Both the position numbers and the translations under genes were made by a program. A stretch of 64,000 nucleotides of DNA. It comes from NORP240 sp046047495 (GTDB taxonomy: Bacteria > Pseudomonadota > Gammaproteobacteria > Pseudomonadales > Pseudohongiellaceae). The DNA lies in the NCBI GenBank assembly GCA_046047495.1, contig JBJOHV010000059.1, positions 1 to 64,000 of the forward strand. Reading direction: 5' to 3'. A model generated the notes under the pieces. That model saw only the letters and a program-made list of their open reading frames with translations, had not been told where the DNA came from and made no database searches. Of this stretch, positions 56,833 through 64,000 are shown in pieces; position 1 is the stretch's first letter, and the number at the start of each line of letters is the position of its first letter.

Positions 56833-56945
56833 TGGTGACTCCCAATCCGAAGATGAATTTCACAGGCAAAAAAAAGCGGAGAAAAGATTTGTCTTCGCTC
56901 CGCTTTCTCGACAGGAATCTGGGCAGGAAATTCAGCGTAAAACAT
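56829..56945 (-). CDS. Putative carAB leader peptide (38 aa)
   Basis: A 39-codon frame from ATG 56945 runs through the terminator hairpin at 56868-56906 and ends with TGA at 56829, overlapping the TTG start of carA by three bases of TTGA. It has tandem arginine codons CGA-AGA (17-18), followed by CAA, just past the 5' arm of the hairpin. This is the design of attenuation leaders, where a stalled or closely following ribosome blocks the hairpin. A ribosome site is not obvious and the predicted 5' leader would be only a few bases long, so translation needs proof. Confidence 0.5.
   Translation of the reverse strand: MFYAEFPAQIPVEKAERRQIFSPLFFACEIHLRIGSHH
56868..56906 (-). terminator. Rho-independent hairpin in the carA leader (possible attenuator)
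   Basis: On the minus strand AAAGCGGAG (56906-56898) pairs perfectly with CTCCGCTTT (56881-56873) across a 16-base loop, followed by a run of T to 56868. It stands 36 bases before the carA start and 101 bases after the dapB stop. A plain dapB terminator is the simplest reading; its location downstream of a predicted promoter and inside a leader frame favours attenuation of carAB. Confidence 0.75.
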
Positions 56946-56956
56946 ACTGAGCGCGT

Positions 56957-56985
56957 ATTCTACAAAGCCGGCCGCCCATTGTCCA
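56957..56985 (-). promoter_or_regulatory. Predicted sigma-70 promoter of carAB
   Basis: On the minus strand TGGACA (56985-56980) is separated by exactly 17 bases from TAGAAT (56962-56957), both five of six to consensus. It lies between dapB and the leader frame; transcription would start near 56950, just ahead of the leader ATG. Confidence 0.6.
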
Positions 56986-57006
56986 CGAATGAACGCACTG
57001 TCGTGC

Positions 57007-57810
57007 TCACAGGCCCAGGACATCCACCATGGTGTAAAGCCCCGGGGGCTTGCCGGCCAGCCAGGCGGCGGCCCGGACCGCTCCCCGCGCAAATGTCATG
57101 CGACTGCCCGCCTTGTGGGTGATCTCCACACGCTCACCCGGCGCGGCGAACATCACCGTGTGGTCACCGACGATATCGCCGGCCCGGATAGTGGCGAAGC
57201 CAATGGTGCGGGAGTCCCGCTCGGCACCTATTCCTTCACGACCGTAAACGGCGACTTCACCAAGATCGCGGCCAAGGGTATCAGCGATGATTTCGCCCAT
57301 TTTCAGGGCTGTGCCCGAGGGTGCGTCCTTCTTGTGACGGTGGTGGGCCTCCACGATCTCGATGTCGGCATCGTCCCCCAGTACCCGCGCCGCGGTCTCC
57401 AGCAGTTTGAAACAGAGGTTTACCCCGACACTCATATTGGGGGTAAATACCAGGGGGATGTGGTTGGCGGCTGCGTGGATGATTTTTTTCTGATCCCCAT
57501 CGAATCCGGTTGTTCCAATCACCATGGGCTTGCCGTGGGAGACACACAGGGCGAGATTGGCAAGACTGGCTGCAGGCGCAGTGAAATCGATCAGTACGTC
57601 AAAATCCGCCATGACCCTTGCCAGATCATCGACTGTCATCACCCCGCAGGACGGGGCGCCCACCAGGGTAGCCACATCGGCACCCAGCGCGGGGTCGTCG
57701 GCCAACACCGTGGCGGCACTCACCTGCATCGGGGAACTGGCGGACCGCACCGCCTCGATGAGGGTTCGGCCCATACGCCCTGCGGCACCCGCCACTGCTA
57801 TTCTGATCAT
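57007..57810 (-). CDS. dapB: 4-hydroxy-tetrahydrodipicolinate reductase
   Basis: A 267-residue NAD(P)H enzyme of lysine and diaminopimelate synthesis. The Rossmann motif is VAGAAGRMGR at the N-terminus, and the substrate-binding EAHHRHKKDAPSGTALK contains the catalytic His/Lys. GTTGF and PNMSVGVN are also present. The ATG at 57810 gives the usual MIRIAVAG start; an upstream start at 57840 is less likely. dnaJ, which often precedes it, is not found here. Confidence 0.97.
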   Translation of the reverse strand: MIRIAVAGAAGRMGRTLIEAVRSASSPMQVSAATVLADDPALGADVATLVGAPSCGVMTVDDLARVMADFDVLIDFTAPAASLANLALCVSHGKPMVIGTTGFDGDQKKIIHAAANHIPLVFTPNMSVGVNLCFKLLETAARVLGDDADIEIVEAHHRHKKDAPSGTALKMGEIIADTLGRDLGEVAVYGREGIGAERDSRTIGFATIRAGDIVGDHTVMFAAPGERVEITHKAGSRMTFARGAVRAAAWLAGKPPGLYTMVDVLGL

Positions 57811-58032
57811 TTTGACACCCGTCGGGTAAAATCGGGCCAAGTATACAGATCAGTCCGGAGGAGCTGAACAGTTATCCGTAGTGGGTAGCCGGCAAAACGC
57901 TTGCTGGTGCAGGGCAATTTAGGCACACTTTATGGCCTTCAAACATCAGGCAAGCTCACTGATCCTCACAACCGGGGCCGACTCGCGCGCCCCTGTCAGA
58001 CAGCGGTCTTGTGAATCCTTATTCGGAACGAA

Positions 58033-58590
58033 ATGAGCGACAAACCGGTCCTAGACGGTAATTCAAAGCAGCAACGCTACAACGCCCTGGTGGACTCCCT
58101 CTATCAAGACGTTTACCGCTACGCTTACTGGCTTTGCCGGAATCAGCCTTTGGCAGAGGACCTGGTTCAGGAAACTTTTTTGCGTGCCTGGCGGTCTCTC
58201 GACAGCCTGCAAAATGACAAGGCGGCCAAGGCATGGCTGTTTACCATTTTGCGCAGGGAAAATGCGCGCTTGTATGAACGCTACCGACCTGAGCTGGTGG
58301 ATGTGGAAGATCAACCCCTGGCCGATAAAAGCGTCAACGAGCCGGATGCCATCATGGACAGGGAAATCCTGCACAATGCGATCAACAGGCTGGAAGCGGA
58401 ATATCGCGACCCTTTGCTGTTGCAGGTGATTGGCGGCTTCAGCGGAAAGGAAATCGCCGAAATACTGGATCTCAATAACAACACCGTAATGACCAGACTG
58501 TTCCGTGCGAGGGGAAAATTGAAGCAACAATTCTTCCCTGACGGCAATAACAATGATCTCGACGACATAGAGCCAGAACACGATGAATAA
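58033..58590 (+). CDS. ECF-type sigma factor
   Basis: A 185-residue sigma factor with region 2 (LYQDVYRYAYWLCRNQPLAEDLVQETFLRAWRSL) and region 4 (RDPLLLQVIGGFSGKEIAEILDLNNNTVMTRLFRARGKLKQ) but no regions 1 or 3, as in the ECF class. The C-terminal tail is Asn/Asp-rich. It overlaps the downstream DUF3379 gene by eight bases, so that protein is the likely anti-sigma or accessory partner. The stimulus is unknown, and no ECF-type autoregulated promoter was recognised upstream. Confidence 0.92.
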   Translation: MSDKPVLDGNSKQQRYNALVDSLYQDVYRYAYWLCRNQPLAEDLVQETFLRAWRSLDSLQNDKAAKAWLFTILRRENARLYERYRPELVDVEDQPLADKSVNEPDAIMDREILHNAINRLEAEYRDPLLLQVIGGFSGKEIAEILDLNNNTVMTRLFRARGKLKQQFFPDGNNNDLDDIEPEHDE

Positions 58591-59332
58591 AGCAGATTTC
58601 TTGTCCAGGGTATTCGCCAACCCTGACGATGACGGCGCCGATTTGTTGGAGTCGGCGAAACATGACCCGCGACGGCAACAGATTCTCCGAGAGGTGCGGG
58701 AGTTCGATACCCTGCTCAGAACTGCTTTGCGGGATGTGCCGCTGCCGGAGTCCCTGAATGAAAGATTGAAATCTGCTGTCCTTGGAGATACCAGTATCCT
58801 GACACCCCGGATACCTGCATGGCGGTCGCGACGCCATTGGGCGCTGGCGGCCTCCGTCGTTCTGGCAGTCTCGATCGGATTCTCCAGCCTGCTGAATCCA
58901 GCCTCCGGACCCTCTGCGGAAGAATTGGCTTTCGGTGAAGAGGTGTTGGCCCACGTTTACCAGGAGCTTGCCCAGTATGACAATCCTGGCAATGTGAACT
59001 TCCAGGTGGTCAATCAGGTGATGGCTTCGGCGGGCAGCCAGTTGCTGGACAATGCAGCCACCCGGGACCTGCCCATCAGTTTCGCCAAACCCTGCTATAT
59101 CTTCGGTCAGCAGCCCAGCGCCCACCTGGTGATCCGCGGTGAAAATGGCCTCATCAATGTCATTGTGATCAACAACAGCCCGGTAAGTCAGACCTTCACC
59201 GTGAATGACGAACAATTCACCGGCACCGTGATGCCGCTGGAGTCAGGCAATCTGATATTGGTCGGTGACCAGCAGGAAGGTCTCGATACCTATCTGCGAC
59301 TGCTCAGTGACAACGTGGAGTGGGTCATCTGA
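58583..59332 (+). CDS. DUF3379-family membrane protein, probable anti-sigma partner
   Basis: A 249-residue protein with a cytosolic N-terminal part (residues 1-86), one transmembrane segment (WALAASVVLAVSIGFSSLL, about 86-104) and a periplasmic domain. The N-terminal region (ADFLSRVFANPDDDGADL, FDTLLRTALRDVPLP) and the pairing with an ECF gene match DUF3379. Fusion of a cytosolic anti-sigma-like part with a periplasmic sensor domain is the expected layout. The function is inferred from gene neighbourhood. Confidence 0.8.
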   Translation: MNKADFLSRVFANPDDDGADLLESAKHDPRRQQILREVREFDTLLRTALRDVPLPESLNERLKSAVLGDTSILTPRIPAWRSRRHWALAASVVLAVSIGFSSLLNPASGPSAEELAFGEEVLAHVYQELAQYDNPGNVNFQVVNQVMASAGSQLLDNAATRDLPISFAKPCYIFGQQPSAHLVIRGENGLINVIVINNSPVSQTFTVNDEQFTGTVMPLESGNLILVGDQQEGLDTYLRLLSDNVEWVI

Positions 59333-59349
59333 GCGTAGGTGGTGCGCGA

Positions 59350-61140
59350 CTAGAATTGCTGCACCTTCATTGTCATCAGGGACGCTGACCCCGAAGCTAT
59401 TTCCTCGGCCAGCGATTTATGACGCGGCATCAGCCGCAGCATGAAGAATTGGGCAGTGGCTTCCAGACCCTCGAAGTAATCCCTATCGGGATTGCCATCC
59501 CTTTGCCGCTGCTGAACAGCCGCCAGAATCCGGCACCACATGAAGCAGTAGCTCACCAGTCCCAGCAATTCCATGTAGGCATAGGATGCCGAGCCCGCTT
59601 CCGCCGGATCCGATGCACCACGCCGCAGTATGCCCTGGGTCACGTTCCGCAGCGTCCCGCAGGTGTCCTGCAATATGGCCAGGCTTGTTGCCAGGGCAGT
59701 ATCCTGCTTATGCTGGTCACAAAACGCGTTGATGTCCTCCAGAAACACATCCAGCAGTGCGGCATTGCAACGCATCGTCTTGCGCCCCATCAAGTCCATG
59801 GCCTGGATGCCATTGGTCCCTTCATAGATCTGCGCAATGCGGGCATCCCGCACATTTTGTTCCAGCCCCCATTCCGCCACGTACCCGTGACCACCAAGAA
59901 TCTGCTGCCCCAGCACACAGGCTTCAAATCCCCGATCTGTGCAGTAGGCCTTGGCCACTGGCGTCAACAAGTCAACCAGCTGACTGGCTCGCTGACGCTC
60001 CGAGTCGGAATCGTGGAATTTTGCGATATCCAGCTTCCCCGCGAGATAAATACTCAGTGCGCGTCCAGCCATGATGTTGGACTTCATGGTGAGCAGCATG
60101 CGACGCACGTCCGGGTGGACAATGATCGGATCGGCCACTTTCTGGCCTGAAGAGCCCATCGGCGATTTGCCCTGCAGACGCTCGCGAGCGTATTCCAGCG
60201 CCACGGCATAACTGCTCTGGGCCAGGCCGATACCCTGCAGCCCCATGGAAAGGCGCTCATAATTCATCATGGTGAACATGCAGGCCAGGCCTTTATTGAC
60301 CTCGCCCACCAGATATCCTTCTGCCTGCTCGAAGTTCATAACACAGGTTGCTGAGGCTTTGATTCCCATCTTGTGTTCTATGGAGCCGCAGCTTACTCCA
60401 TTGGCTTTGCCAGGATTGCCTGCGCTGTCCGGTTTGAACTTGGGAACCAAAAACATGGAAATGCCATGGGAGCCCGCGGGAGCATCCGGTAGTTTTGCCA
60501 GCACGAAATGGATGATGTTCTCGCTGAGATCGTGTTCACCCGCAGTAATGAAGATTTTCGTGCCGGTAATGCGATAACTGCCATCGACATCCGGCACGGC
60601 CCTGGTCTTTATAATGCCCAGATCCGATCCGGCATGGGGTTCGGTAAGGCACATGGTGGCACTCCAACGACCGCTGTAGAGATTGGGCAGATAGGCGGAT
60701 TTGAGCGAGTCATTGCCGTGCAGGAACAGGGCCAGACTGGCACCGCTGGTGAGAATGGGATAGAGGGCAAAGGAGGAATTGGCGGCAAACAGCATCTCCT
60801 CGAACAGCACCGACAACATCTTCGGCATACCCTGCCCACCGTAGGAGGGATCTCCCATGAGACCCACCCAGCCCCCCTCGGCAAAGGCGCGATACGCTGC
60901 CGGGAACCCTGCAGGGGTGGTGACCTTGCCATCCGCTATGGAACATCCCTGCTGATCGCCGGTTTGATTCAATGGCGCCAGCAACTGCTCATTGAGCCGG
61001 GCAGCCTCGTCCAGAATGGCATCCAGCAGATCGCGGGTGATGTCGCGGGTGGCATCCATATTCCCCAGCAGATGCTCGGCATGGAATACATCGTACAGAA
61101 GGAAGCGCATGTCCTTCAAAGGCGCTCGGTAGCCTGGCAT
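59350..61140 (-). CDS. Acyl-CoA dehydrogenase with C-terminal extension (DmdC/AcdB-like)
   Basis: A 596-residue flavoprotein of the long acyl-CoA dehydrogenase group. The N-terminal domain has the catalytic-domain approach GGWVGLMGDPSYGGQGMP, the FAD region MCLTEPHAGSDLG, and GTKIFITAGEHDL; the C-terminal part carries LGGHGYVAEWG and YEGTNGIQAMDL, where the second signature includes the catalytic Glu. The extra C-terminal block fits the DmdC subgroup that oxidises 3-methylmercaptopropionyl-CoA, but fatty acyl substrates are equally possible. ATG 61140 has GGAG six bases upstream; GTG 61152 is an alternative. Confidence 0.9.
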   Translation of the reverse strand: MPGYRAPLKDMRFLLYDVFHAEHLLGNMDATRDITRDLLDAILDEAARLNEQLLAPLNQTGDQQGCSIADGKVTTPAGFPAAYRAFAEGGWVGLMGDPSYGGQGMPKMLSVLFEEMLFAANSSFALYPILTSGASLALFLHGNDSLKSAYLPNLYSGRWSATMCLTEPHAGSDLGIIKTRAVPDVDGSYRITGTKIFITAGEHDLSENIIHFVLAKLPDAPAGSHGISMFLVPKFKPDSAGNPGKANGVSCGSIEHKMGIKASATCVMNFEQAEGYLVGEVNKGLACMFTMMNYERLSMGLQGIGLAQSSYAVALEYARERLQGKSPMGSSGQKVADPIIVHPDVRRMLLTMKSNIMAGRALSIYLAGKLDIAKFHDSDSERQRASQLVDLLTPVAKAYCTDRGFEACVLGQQILGGHGYVAEWGLEQNVRDARIAQIYEGTNGIQAMDLMGRKTMRCNAALLDVFLEDINAFCDQHKQDTALATSLAILQDTCGTLRNVTQGILRRGASDPAEAGSASYAYMELLGLVSYCFMWCRILAAVQQRQRDGNPDRDYFEGLEATAQFFMLRLMPRHKSLAEEIASGSASLMTMKVQQF

Positions 61141-61238
61141 TTCAGTCTCCACTGCTTGGGGTCGATCATTATATGAGATGGGTGGCGGATCGTGAAATCT
61201 GACTATACTGTCTCATCCCGACACAGGGATTCTCCGCC

Positions 61239-61979
61239 ATGGAAAGGCCGTTATCACCCGGTTTGTTCACGGGCCTGCTCAGATGGCCGCGCGACTGCAT
61301 TGTGTGCGGTTGTGCAGCCGACGACGCATTAAGTCTTTGCAGCATCTGCCGCGAGCAACTGCCATGGGCCGGGGCGACCTGTTATCGCTGCGCCCTGCCT
61401 CTTTTTACTGATGGCCCAGCCTTGCCGTCCTGCGGGGCCTGCGCAACGAATCCGCCGCCATTGGATCACTGCGCCGCCGTGTTCCGCTACGAAACGCCGA
61501 TACAGCAGCTGATCTCCACTTTCAAGTTTCACGGAGGGCTTGCGGAGGGACGGGTTTTGGGTCATCTGTTGGCAGCCTCCATGGCAAAGCACTACAGCGG
61601 TTGTCGTGAACACTGCCTGCTTCTGCCAGTACCCTTGCACAGCAAACGCTTGCGGCAGCGGGGCTTTAATCAGGCCGCATTGCTGGCGCGAATAACCGGC
61701 AGAATCCTGGCTATGCCCTTGAGTTTGACCATGGTGCGGAGGAACCTGGATACGCCTTCCCAGGCTCTGCTTGATGCCCGACAGAGGCGACAGAATCTGC
61801 GCGGCGCTTTTGAGATGTTGGAGAACCTTCAGCAGGGCAATCCGGAGCGGATCATTATCATTGATGATGTGATGACCACTCTGTCCACGGTCAGTGCCCT
61901 GGCCGGCACCCTGCGCGATGCCGGAGTGAAGCACATCGACGCCTGGGCATTGGCCCGGGCCTACAAAGTCCCCAGCTGA
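61239..61979 (+). CDS. ComF family protein (phosphoribosyltransferase-like)
   Basis: A 246-residue protein with an N-terminal double zinc-finger region (CIVCGC, CSICREQLPW, CYRCALPL, CGAC) and a C-terminal phosphoribosyltransferase fold with the PRPP loop IIIIDDVMTTLSTV. The LLPVPLHSKRLRQRGFNQA stretch is the family signature. ComF is required for DNA uptake in competence in several gammaproteobacteria and Bacillus; that role here is inferred. In relatives comF often neighbours bioB or bioH, which are not seen here. Confidence 0.9.
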   Translation: MERPLSPGLFTGLLRWPRDCIVCGCAADDALSLCSICREQLPWAGATCYRCALPLFTDGPALPSCGACATNPPPLDHCAAVFRYETPIQQLISTFKFHGGLAEGRVLGHLLAASMAKHYSGCREHCLLLPVPLHSKRLRQRGFNQAALLARITGRILAMPLSLTMVRRNLDTPSQALLDARQRRQNLRGAFEMLENLQQGNPERIIIIDDVMTTLSTVSALAGTLRDAGVKHIDAWALARAYKVPS

Positions 61980-62191
61980 TCCCTCCCGTAAGCAAATGCC
62001 GGGAATGTGATTGTGGGCACAGCCCTGAAAAGTGCGGGCGCTATACTTTGCTCAACTGTAGTGGTTGACCTGCAGACTGCAATTCCGATCTGCGGGATGC
62101 CCCGGAAGGGAAACGTAACTAACGCTTGAATGACCCCGCCATTGGCGGGGTTTTTTTTGGACGATGGGAAAGCAGCGCGGGGGTGGGCGGA
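61980..62191. other. Intergenic region with possible small-RNA transcript
   Basis: A -10-like TATACT at 62043-62048 and a Rho-independent terminator at 62133-62158 could bound a transcript of about 105 bases on the plus strand. The only -35-like boxes (TTGTGG at 62012) are badly spaced. No known RNA family was recognised by eye. Confidence 0.35.
62133..62158 (+). terminator. Rho-independent terminator
   Basis: ACCCCGCC-ATT-GGCGGGGT is an eight-base perfect stem with a three-base loop followed by a run of T, read on the plus strand. It is 153 bases after comF and could end comF transcription or a small RNA. Confidence 0.85.
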
Positions 62192-63115
62192 TCAGAACTG
62201 GTATTTGATTGAGCCGTAAGCCACTCTGCCGTTCTGGTCCACCACCCGGGTGGAATTATCCAGAATCTGGGTTGTCTTGCGATCGAAGATATTGCGGATT
62301 CCAAAGGAGAAAGTGGCACGATCTTCCCTGCCGGCCTTCACACTGTACCCGTACTGCAGGTCGAAAGTAACGATTTCGTCAACCAACTCATTGATTTTAT
62401 TGATGTCCAGTTCACTGATGTCTTTGACTGAATCGAAGTAGTTGGTGACAGCACTGGCGGTATGGTTGCCGTACTGCCAGGTGAGGGTCAGGTTGCCCTG
62501 CAAATCCGGATTGGCCTGCAACTCGGTCAGCTCGGTGCTCGTGGGGGGCACCTCCAGCAGATTGGACTGCTGGGTATAGTTCTGCACGTAGGTGGCTTTG
62601 GTGCTCAGTGTGAATTGGCCGGTCTTTTCCGTAGCCCATACATAAGAGGCACCGAGGTCGATTCCGTTGAGCTTGAAGGACGCAGTCGGTCGGGCAGCAT
62701 CAATGCCCAGTTCCTGGGAGGCTGCCGCCGGAGCGGTCGGGACTGAAATACCAGCCTGCCAGGGGCTGGCAGCCAGGGCATTGTCGGGCGCCTGACGGCC
62801 TTCCACGTCGAGGCGCCATGCATCGGCGCGGACGCTCAGACCGTTGACAGGGGTTATCTCCAGGCCCAGATTCAGGTTCAGGGTTGATCCGCTGTAGAGC
62901 CCGGAAAGATCTTTGGGTTCGGTATCACGCTGGATCATGATGATGGGAGTTGCCCCCAATACTGTCGGGGCCTGCGCTGCCGACTCCACCTTGCTGCTCT
63001 GCAGAGGCAAGCCACTGAATTCGGGGGCCTGGGCAAGCACAGACTGCCACGGTAAAACCACCGCCATTACGAGCGGAGCGGTAAATACCGACCTTGTGGA
63101 GTGATGGATCTTCAT
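62192..63115 (-). CDS. TonB-receptor-like beta-barrel fragment with its own signal peptide, no plug
   Basis: A 307-residue protein with a signal peptide (VMAVVLPWQSVLAQ) followed directly by what looks like the last part of a TonB-dependent receptor: LNLNLGLEITPVNGLSVRADAWRLDVEGR, GIDLGASYVW, LQGNLTLTWQYGNHTASAVTNYF, SFGIRNIFDRKT and a final aromatic residue in GSIKYQF. No plug domain or TonB box is present. ATG 63115 has GGGGA five bases upstream; ATG 63118 and 63226 are alternatives. This may be an internal deletion derivative of a larger receptor or a genuine small porin. Confidence 0.75.
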   Translation of the reverse strand: MKIHHSTRSVFTAPLVMAVVLPWQSVLAQAPEFSGLPLQSSKVESAAQAPTVLGATPIIMIQRDTEPKDLSGLYSGSTLNLNLGLEITPVNGLSVRADAWRLDVEGRQAPDNALAASPWQAGISVPTAPAAASQELGIDAARPTASFKLNGIDLGASYVWATEKTGQFTLSTKATYVQNYTQQSNLLEVPPTSTELTELQANPDLQGNLTLTWQYGNHTASAVTNYFDSVKDISELDINKINELVDEIVTFDLQYGYSVKAGREDRATFSFGIRNIFDRKTTQILDNSTRVVDQNGRVAYGSIKYQF

Positions 63116-63241
63116 CATGATCCCCGATTCATTCTTTCCCTTGTAAGCAGTGTCTGGGCTGAAATTCTTCTTTGCGAGGGCATATAAACGCCCTACCGAC
63201 ACTAAAAATCGTTGTGAGTTTAGCACCGGGAAGCAGAAAAA

Positions 63242-63745
63242 CTAAGGGGCGCCCTGCATTTTTTTATCGTTGGATGGTGGTAACTGGTCGATCAGGGCGG
63301 ATACGGAACGGGTTTGGCCGGGCAACACCAGATCCGGTAGCAGCTCAGCCAGTGGACGCAATACAAAACTCCTCAAATGGGCTCTGGGGTGTGGCAGCCG
63401 CAGGCGGCAATCCTGTGATATCAGGGAGCCCAGGCACACCAGATCCAGATCAAGTGTCCGCGGAGCATTCGTTGTGACGCCGCGGACGCGGCCGTACGCA
63501 GCTTCCACACTGTGCAGAATTTCCAGAATCTCCAGCGGCTGGCAGGATCTCGGCAACCACCCGGTCAGAACTGCATTCACGAAGTATGGAGTACCCGGCG
63601 GGCAGTCCTCGGGCTCGGTGAGCCACAATGACGACAGTCGCAGGGAAATCCCCAGCAGCGTTTCCAGCTGGCTGTGAGCCTTTAGCAGGTTCTGATTGGG
63701 CGACCGATCACCTCCCGACAGGTTTGCACCGAGGGAAACGACCAT
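63242..63745 (-). CDS. folK: 2-amino-4-hydroxy-6-hydroxymethyldihydropteridine pyrophosphokinase
   Basis: A 167-residue HPPK acting after FolB and before FolP in folate synthesis. It starts MVVSLGANLSGG and contains LTEPEDCPPGTPYFVNAVL, RTLDLDLVCLG and LPHPRAHLRSFVLRPLAEL, the substrate and ATP-binding segments. The start at 63745 follows the hemE stop by 25 bases; in-frame starts at 63802 or 63817 would overlap hemE. Confidence 0.92.
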   Translation of the reverse strand: MVVSLGANLSGGDRSPNQNLLKAHSQLETLLGISLRLSSLWLTEPEDCPPGTPYFVNAVLTGWLPRSCQPLEILEILHSVEAAYGRVRGVTTNAPRTLDLDLVCLGSLISQDCRLRLPHPRAHLRSFVLRPLAELLPDLVLPGQTRSVSALIDQLPPSNDKKMQGAP

Positions 63746-63770
63746 GAGCCGTGCGTCATCGGTTTCGAGA

Positions 63771-64000
63771 TCAGGGCTTGTGGAAGGCAGGGGACAACTC
63801 ATGAACCGCTTCGACAAAGGCAGTCACATGGTCCGGATTCACATCCGGTGTGATGCCATGCCCCAGATTGAAAACATGTCCGCTGCCGCTGCCGAACTGG
63901 CGAAGAATCTCACCGACTTCGCGGCGGATACGTGCCGGAGAAGCATACAGGATGCTAGGGTCCATGTTGCCCTGCAGGGCAACCCGACTACCAATCCTGT
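63771..64000 (-). CDS. hemE: Uroporphyrinogen decarboxylase, C-terminal part (start outside window)
   Basis: The C-terminal 76 codons of HemE, which decarboxylates uroporphyrinogen III to coproporphyrinogen III in heme synthesis. The visible part VALQGNMDPSILYASPARIRREV and FNLGHGITPDVNPDHV is diagnostic. The frame is open to the window end, so the N-terminal 280 or so residues lie beyond it. folK begins 25 bases after its stop. Confidence 0.96.
   Translation of the reverse strand, partial: RIGSRVALQGNMDPSILYASPARIRREVGEILRQFGSGSGHVFNLGHGITPDVNPDHVTAFVEAVHELSPAFHKP

Overview
The window is a GC-rich stretch of a gammaproteobacterial chromosome. The evidence is the gene content and order: rpsU-yqeY-dnaG-rpoD followed by tRNA-Ile2(CAT), the block tpiA-secG-tRNA-Leu(GAG)-tRNA-fMet-rimP-nusA-infB-rbfA-truB-rpsO-pnp, folP-glmM, ftsH-rlmE, and dapB-carA-carB-greA. 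Protein sequences are gammaproteobacterial throughout (71-residue S21, RpoD with the acidic non-conserved region, YbiT-type ABC-F). The mixture of secreted hydrolases, PQQ sugar dehydrogenase, SulP/TsdA-like sulfur proteins and TonB receptors suggests a free-living aerobic, possibly marine, organism. I cannot name the genus.

Layout. 1-2207: cca (partial), folB, tsaD. 2240-7639: macromolecular-synthesis operon rpsU, yqeY, dnaG, rpoD, then a YHS-like secreted protein and tRNA-Ile2. 7665-19693: lineage-specific genes: a membrane-anchored small protein, a lone type IV pilin, a TsdA-like cytochrome overlapping a SulP transporter, a Tat-exported DsrE-like protein, ybiT, a frameshifted kefC remnant, an exported amidohydrolase, a PQQ sugar dehydrogenase, a DUF3500 protein and an alpha/beta hydrolase. 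20088-22660: an AT-rich foreign island that reads as four integron gene cassettes separated by attC-like sites, with no integrase in the window. 22752-36295: a second lineage-specific region with a cyclase, PhoD-like phosphatase, glycosyltransferase, a cytidine deaminase/2OG-dioxygenase/NupC nucleoside group, a Fur-controlled iron group (PiuB-like, TonB receptor, PiuC) and an M13 lipoprotein peptidase. 36353-46443: translation/transcription operon on the minus strand. 46587-57810: glmM, folP, ftsH, rlmE, yhbY, greA, carB, carA, dapB. 58033-64000: ECF sigma factor with DUF3379 partner, acyl-CoA dehydrogenase, comF, a plug-less TonB-receptor-like barrel, folK and the 3' end of hemE.

The most rewarding non-routine signals are: (1) the orphan cassette array carrying a GIY-YIG-like protein and two uncharacterised proteins, where one cassette's first bases match its own distal attC arm exactly; (2) a leader ORF that runs through a Rho-independent hairpin and overlaps the TTG start of carA, with tandem Arg codons in the hairpin loop, which looks like a translational attenuator; (3) a sulfur-type gene group with a TTGA overlap between a diheme cytochrome and a SulP transporter; (4) a 2OG-Fe(II) dioxygenase translationally coupled to cytidine deaminase; (5) a pair of diverged paralogous membrane-anchored proteins, one of them next to the cassette array.
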